NCBI GenBank assembly: GCA_016713325.1
Contig: JADJPJ010000083.1
Coordinates: 1 to 64,000 of the forward strand
Length of the DNA stretch: 64,000 nucleotides
Origin: Candidatus Flexifilum affinis
GTDB lineage: Bacteria > Chloroflexota > Anaerolineae > Aggregatilineales > Phototrophicaceae
Reading direction: 5' to 3'
Each line of letters opens with the position of its first letter. The stretch's first letter is position 1. Under the pieces are notes generated by a model, which saw only the letters and a program-made list of their open reading frames with translations, ran no database searches and was not told where the DNA came from. The position numbers and the translations under genes are program-made. Positions 60,609-64,000 of the stretch are shown here, in pieces.

Positions 60609-62269
60609 TCTCTCGCGCGGTCGGCTGGCTCTTCAGCCTTCAGTTCAACTACAAGGACATCATCGAGCGCCAGCGGGCGCGCGCCTTGCTCACGATGACT
60701 CTGGCCGGAATGGTCATCTGGTTCTGGATGTACCTCCTGGTCATCCTGCCCCTGATCAATGCGGGCGAGATTCCCGGCACCGGCTTCCTGTTCATCTCCA
60801 TGACCGTCACACCGGCCGGGCTGCTTGGCATCTTCATCGCCGTACAGCAGGGTCGGCTGACCGCCGCCACGATCGCCTTTGTGGGCGGCCTGCTGGCGCT
60901 GACCATTCCGCTCGGCCAGGTGTCGCACGTCGACCTGCTGCAAATCTCGCCGGTCGTCGCGCTGGTGGCCGCCGGCGTGCTGCTCAACCGGCGTGGGCTG
61001 GTGATAGTGGCGGTGGCCTGCGCCTTGGGTATGGTGGCGACCGGCGTCTACCAGTCCGGGCTGGTGCAGGCCGAGCGCGTCGTCCCGGCCGATCTGGCGC
61101 TCAACGAGACCGTGACCATGATCGCGCTCGTGCTGCTCGTGGCCGCCTTCCTCTACGCCTTCAGCGGCACGCCCGAGCGGGTAGCGCGCGATGCCAGCGC
61201 CATGGTGAAGCAGTGGCGCGCCATCCATGGGCTGACCGATCGGGTTTCGATCGGCGACGACGACGCCGTGGAAAAAACGCTGCGTATCGCCCGCGATGAC
61301 CTGGGCTACGACGTGGTGCAGGCCTTTCTGCTCAGCAGTCGGGTGGGCGCCGTGCGCCGTTATCGCGTGATGGAAAACAGCCCGGTCATGTCCGTCGATG
61401 CCTCGGCCGACGTGGTGGTGCAGATGGTCCTGCGCGAAATCGAACCGGTGACCATCCGCCGCAACGACGTGCGCGCCGCCGACCACCTGCTCAACCAGTT
61501 GCAGTTCAGCGTCACTGTGCCGATCCTCTTCGAAGGCACGCTTCTCGGCGCGCTCGATGTGCAGTCGAACCACAGCCGTGTGCCGGACGCCACGCGCCTT
61601 GACGTGCTGCGCGGGCTGGCCAATCAGCTCGGCCGGATGCTGGCCCAGTCGCGCCAGATCGCGGCGCTGGAGTCGGACGTGCGCGAGCAGGAAGGTCAGG
61701 CCCAGCGCCTGCGCTCGCAGCTTGCGGAAGTCCAGCGGCGCGCTGAGGGTACGACCAGCGCCGGGTGGGAGCGCTATCTGCGCGGCCTGGGCGTGACCGG
61801 CTACGGCTACGACTTCAAGGACAGTTTGCCTCAGTCGCTCGTCTCCGCCAGCGATTTACCGCCTGCGCTGCGCAGCGCGCTGGAGCGGGGCGAGGTCGTC
61901 GTGGAGCGCGTCAACGGCAGTCAGATCATCAGCGCGCCCATCTCCTATCGCAATCAGATGCTGGGCGCGATGACCTTCGAAGTGCATGGCGACAGCGTCT
62001 TGAGCGAATCGGAAGTGGAACTGGTGCGCACCGTGGCCAACCGTCTGGGCGCCGCCCTGGAAAACAACCGCTTGTTCGAACAGAGCCAGGCGCAGGCCCA
62101 GCGCGAACGCAAAGCCAGCGACCTGGGCAGCCTGCTGCTGACGGCGACCGACATCGAGCAGGTGCTGGCGCTGGCGGCCGATACCTTCAAGGATGCGCTC
62201 GGCGCGACGCACACCCGCGTCACACTTCAGCCAGGCGCCGTACAGCGCCTGAGTGCAGATGGGGGTTAG
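60605..62269 (+). CDS. Membrane GAF protein
   Basis: 554 residues, start overlapping the previous stop (ATGA). Six membrane helices in the first 200 residues (MVIWFWMYLLVILPLINAGE; GLLGIFIAVQQGRLTAATIA; LVIVAVACALGMVATGVYQS; MIALVLLVAAFLYAFSGTPE). GAF 1 follows (LGYDVVQAFLLSSRVGAVRR ... LLGALDVQSNHSRVPDATRL), then a coiled coil (ALESDVREQEGQAQRLRSQL), GAF-like 2 (IISAPISYRNQMLGAMTFEV) and again a half-GAF tail (QVLALAADTFKDALGATHTR). Same plan as the preceding protein, clearly a paralogue. No output domain. Confidence 0.82.
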   Translation: MISRAVGWLFSLQFNYKDIIERQRARALLTMTLAGMVIWFWMYLLVILPLINAGEIPGTGFLFISMTVTPAGLLGIFIAVQQGRLTAATIAFVGGLLALTIPLGQVSHVDLLQISPVVALVAAGVLLNRRGLVIVAVACALGMVATGVYQSGLVQAERVVPADLALNETVTMIALVLLVAAFLYAFSGTPERVARDASAMVKQWRAIHGLTDRVSIGDDDAVEKTLRIARDDLGYDVVQAFLLSSRVGAVRRYRVMENSPVMSVDASADVVVQMVLREIEPVTIRRNDVRAADHLLNQLQFSVTVPILFEGTLLGALDVQSNHSRVPDATRLDVLRGLANQLGRMLAQSRQIAALESDVREQEGQAQRLRSQLAEVQRRAEGTTSAGWERYLRGLGVTGYGYDFKDSLPQSLVSASDLPPALRSALERGEVVVERVNGSQIISAPISYRNQMLGAMTFEVHGDSVLSESEVELVRTVANRLGAALENNRLFEQSQAQAQRERKASDLGSLLLTATDIEQVLALAADTFKDALGATHTRVTLQPGAVQRLSADGG

Positions 62270-62278
62270 CGGATCATT

Positions 62279-64000
62279 ATGATACGTGGAGCGAATCTCC
62301 TCAATCCGGCATCCTGGCCGCTGGCCATCAAGTTTGCGGTCCTTATCCTCGTGGTCGCCTTCCTTCTGGCGGCGATTGCCGTGTCCACCAACATTCAGGC
62401 CACGGCCGAACTCACGCTGCGCAGCGCTTCCTCGCTGGTCAGCGAGATTGGCGCCCGGCAGGAGGCCGTGATCAACGGTGCGGTCAACCTGGCGCGCGAG
62501 GTGACGGTCGGCTTTGTCGAGGCCAACCAGGCGGACCTGCAAGGCCTGCTGCTGCGGGATGTCGTCGCCAGCGATGCCATCAATCTGCCGGATGTCACAT
62601 CCAGCGAGATCACGACTCGTCTGCGCGAAGATCTGCTCCTCCAGCCCTCCTCCCTGTTTGAAAGCGTTCGCCTGATCGACCAGGAGGGCGGGGTGCTGGC
62701 CCAGGCCGTCCGCTCGACGCCGCTTGCCGGCGATCCTTCCGGCCAGCGCGCTCCGGCCTACATTGCCGGCTCCAATGCCGCTCTGCAGGGCGAAGATCGC
62801 GCGGTCTCGGTCTCTCAGGTCAATTTCACACCGGTCGTCGAGATGATCGAGGTCCTTCGCTGGCGAGATGGCTCGCCGCTTGGCTATCTGGTCACCCGTC
62901 TCAACAATCGCCGCGCCTTCTTTGACGCGATGGGGACATCAGACGGTCAGGACTCCCTGGAACTGATCACCTTCCTGATTTCGTCCAACGACGTGCTGAT
63001 CTCACCGGCCGGCGTGCGGCCGGAACTGCTCGCCTACTCTCAGTCGGTCGCGGTCGACCGCGCGCTGGCCGGGCAGGATGGCAGCGCCCTGTACAATGCT
63101 GGCGACGATGTCGAGTACATCGGTTACTACACCCCGCTCCGCGGTCTGCCGCTGGCGCTGGTCAGCCAGGTCAGCACCGCGAGCATCATCCAGCGGGCGA
63201 CCACCGTCGTCCTGACGCAGCGTTTTGGCGGCGTCGTCGGCTTGCTGGCCGTCATGATCGTGGCCGGTCTGCTCTTCAATCAGCTCGTCACGCCGTCGGT
63301 CAACCGGCTGCGCCGCGCCGTGCTGACCATGGCCTATGGCGACCTGAACACCCAGGTGCCGGAGACCAAACGGCAGGATGAGATCGGCGCCCTGGCCAGC
63401 GGCATCGAAACGCTGCGCGATCAGATCCGCGGGCAGATTTCCGAACTCCAGGCCGGCGTCGAATCGCGCAGCCGCGACCTGGACGCCACGCAGGAAGTCA
63501 GCCGTTTTGCGGCCACCCAGCGCGATCTCCAGCGTCTGATGGACAGCGTGGTAAACCTGATCATCCAGCGCTTTCCCAACATCTACCACGCGCAGATCTT
63601 CCTCATCGACGCGGACGGCCAGGATGCGGTCCTGCGGGCCAGCACCGGCACGGTCGGTCAGGAACTGCTGCGGCGCGGTCACCGACTGGGCGTCGGCTCG
63701 GTCAGCGTGATCGGGCAGGTGACCTCGCAGGGCCAGATCGTGGTCGCCCGCGACACTGCCGTCAGTCAGGTGCACCGGCGCAACGAATTCCTGCCGGACA
63801 CCCGCGCCGAACTAGCCGTGGCCCTCCGCGTCGGCGACATCATCATTGGCGCGCTCGACGTGCAAAGCCGCGAACGCGACGCCTTCAACGAGGCCCAGGT
63901 CGCCGTGCTTCAGACGATGGCCGACCAGATCGCCGTTGCCATTCAGAACGCGCGTCTCTACGAAGATCTCAGCCGCCGCCTCCAGGACATCGAGGACCGC
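62279..64000 (+). CDS. Membrane sensor with extracytoplasmic domain, HAMP and GAF (runs off the window)
   Basis: Starts at ATG 62279 and is open to the end, 574 codons seen. Helix 1 (FAVLILVVAFLLAAIAVSTN), an extracytoplasmic domain of about 300 residues of the Cache/CHASE type (SSLFESVRLIDQEGGVLAQA; DVEYIGYYTPLRGLPLALVS), helix 2 (FGGVVGLLAVMIVAGLLFNQ), a HAMP domain (AVLTMAYGDLNTQVPETKRQ then DEIGALASGIETLRDQI) and a GAF domain (FPNIYHAQIFLIDADGQDAV; IIGALDVQSRERDAFNEAQV) near-identical in parts to that of the protein at 58841. The output part, if any, lies beyond the window. Confidence 0.82.
   Translation, partial: MIRGANLLNPASWPLAIKFAVLILVVAFLLAAIAVSTNIQATAELTLRSASSLVSEIGARQEAVINGAVNLAREVTVGFVEANQADLQGLLLRDVVASDAINLPDVTSSEITTRLREDLLLQPSSLFESVRLIDQEGGVLAQAVRSTPLAGDPSGQRAPAYIAGSNAALQGEDRAVSVSQVNFTPVVEMIEVLRWRDGSPLGYLVTRLNNRRAFFDAMGTSDGQDSLELITFLISSNDVLISPAGVRPELLAYSQSVAVDRALAGQDGSALYNAGDDVEYIGYYTPLRGLPLALVSQVSTASIIQRATTVVLTQRFGGVVGLLAVMIVAGLLFNQLVTPSVNRLRRAVLTMAYGDLNTQVPETKRQDEIGALASGIETLRDQIRGQISELQAGVESRSRDLDATQEVSRFAATQRDLQRLMDSVVNLIIQRFPNIYHAQIFLIDADGQDAVLRASTGTVGQELLRRGHRLGVGSVSVIGQVTSQGQIVVARDTAVSQVHRRNEFLPDTRAELAVALRVGDIIIGALDVQSRERDAFNEAQVAVLQTMADQIAVAIQNARLYEDLSRRLQDIEDR

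Overview
This is a 64 kb stretch of a GC-rich bacterial chromosome. No rRNA, tRNA, CRISPR array or mobile-element transposase was found. I infer a Chloroflexota bacterium, probably Anaerolineae-like. The reasons are the run of multi-GAF sensor proteins, the large membrane glycosyltransferases with extracytoplasmic tails, the intergenic palindromes of the type GTAGGGAC...GTCC, and the mix of GTG, TTG and ATG starts. This assignment rests on pattern recognition, not on a marker gene.

Layout. 1-3.3 kb: three ribosome-linked genes on the minus strand, namely a wrecked ABC-F ATPase, a broken bacterial eRF1-like (baeRF/Balon-type) gene, and an overlapping hibernation-factor-like gene. 3.3-9.8 kb: a GT4 glycosyltransferase, a PAS/GAF histidine kinase, a secreted subtilase with dockerin-like repeats, and a PPOX-fold flavoprotein. 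9.86-12.7 kb: a two-gene operon of a membrane-anchored TIR protein and an odd peptidase-like partner, which is a candidate conflict or defence system. 12.9-17.2 kb: asnB, a second GT4 enzyme and a WecA/TagO-like phosphotransferase, forming a surface-polysaccharide group. 17.3-28.9 kb: small enzymes and regulators, including SnoaL, GNAT, two LuxR-type regulators (one fused to a hydrolase), an MddA-like methyltransferase, tandem MDR reductases and a WYL regulator. 29.2-32.2 kb: a compact five-gene operon of DUF2589-like paralogues plus a coiled-coil protein, the best candidate for an undescribed system. 32.3-42.7 kb: a CDF metal exporter, two GNATs, a homocysteine methyltransferase/MTHFR fusion, two paralogous small membrane proteins, and metH behind a SAM-I riboswitch with its terminator. 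42.7-52.1 kb: DUF1269 twins, three large membrane glycosyltransferase-like proteins and two exported beta-sandwich proteins. 52.7-55.3 kb: thrS and a small hypothetical gene. 55.7-64 kb: a co-directional signalling array of two receivers followed by four GAF-rich proteins, running off the end of the window.

Two themes cut across the window. First, many genes carry single-base frameshifts or in-frame stops (ABC-F, baeRF, a GT4 C-terminus, subtilase, TIR partner, WecA-like, SnoaL, Uma2, a GAF protein), while long genes such as metH, thrS and asnB are intact. Residual long-read assembly errors and real pseudogenes are both possible. Second, the intergenic gaps hold several families of short dispersed palindromes. 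In one family the stems differ between copies but remain self-complementary.
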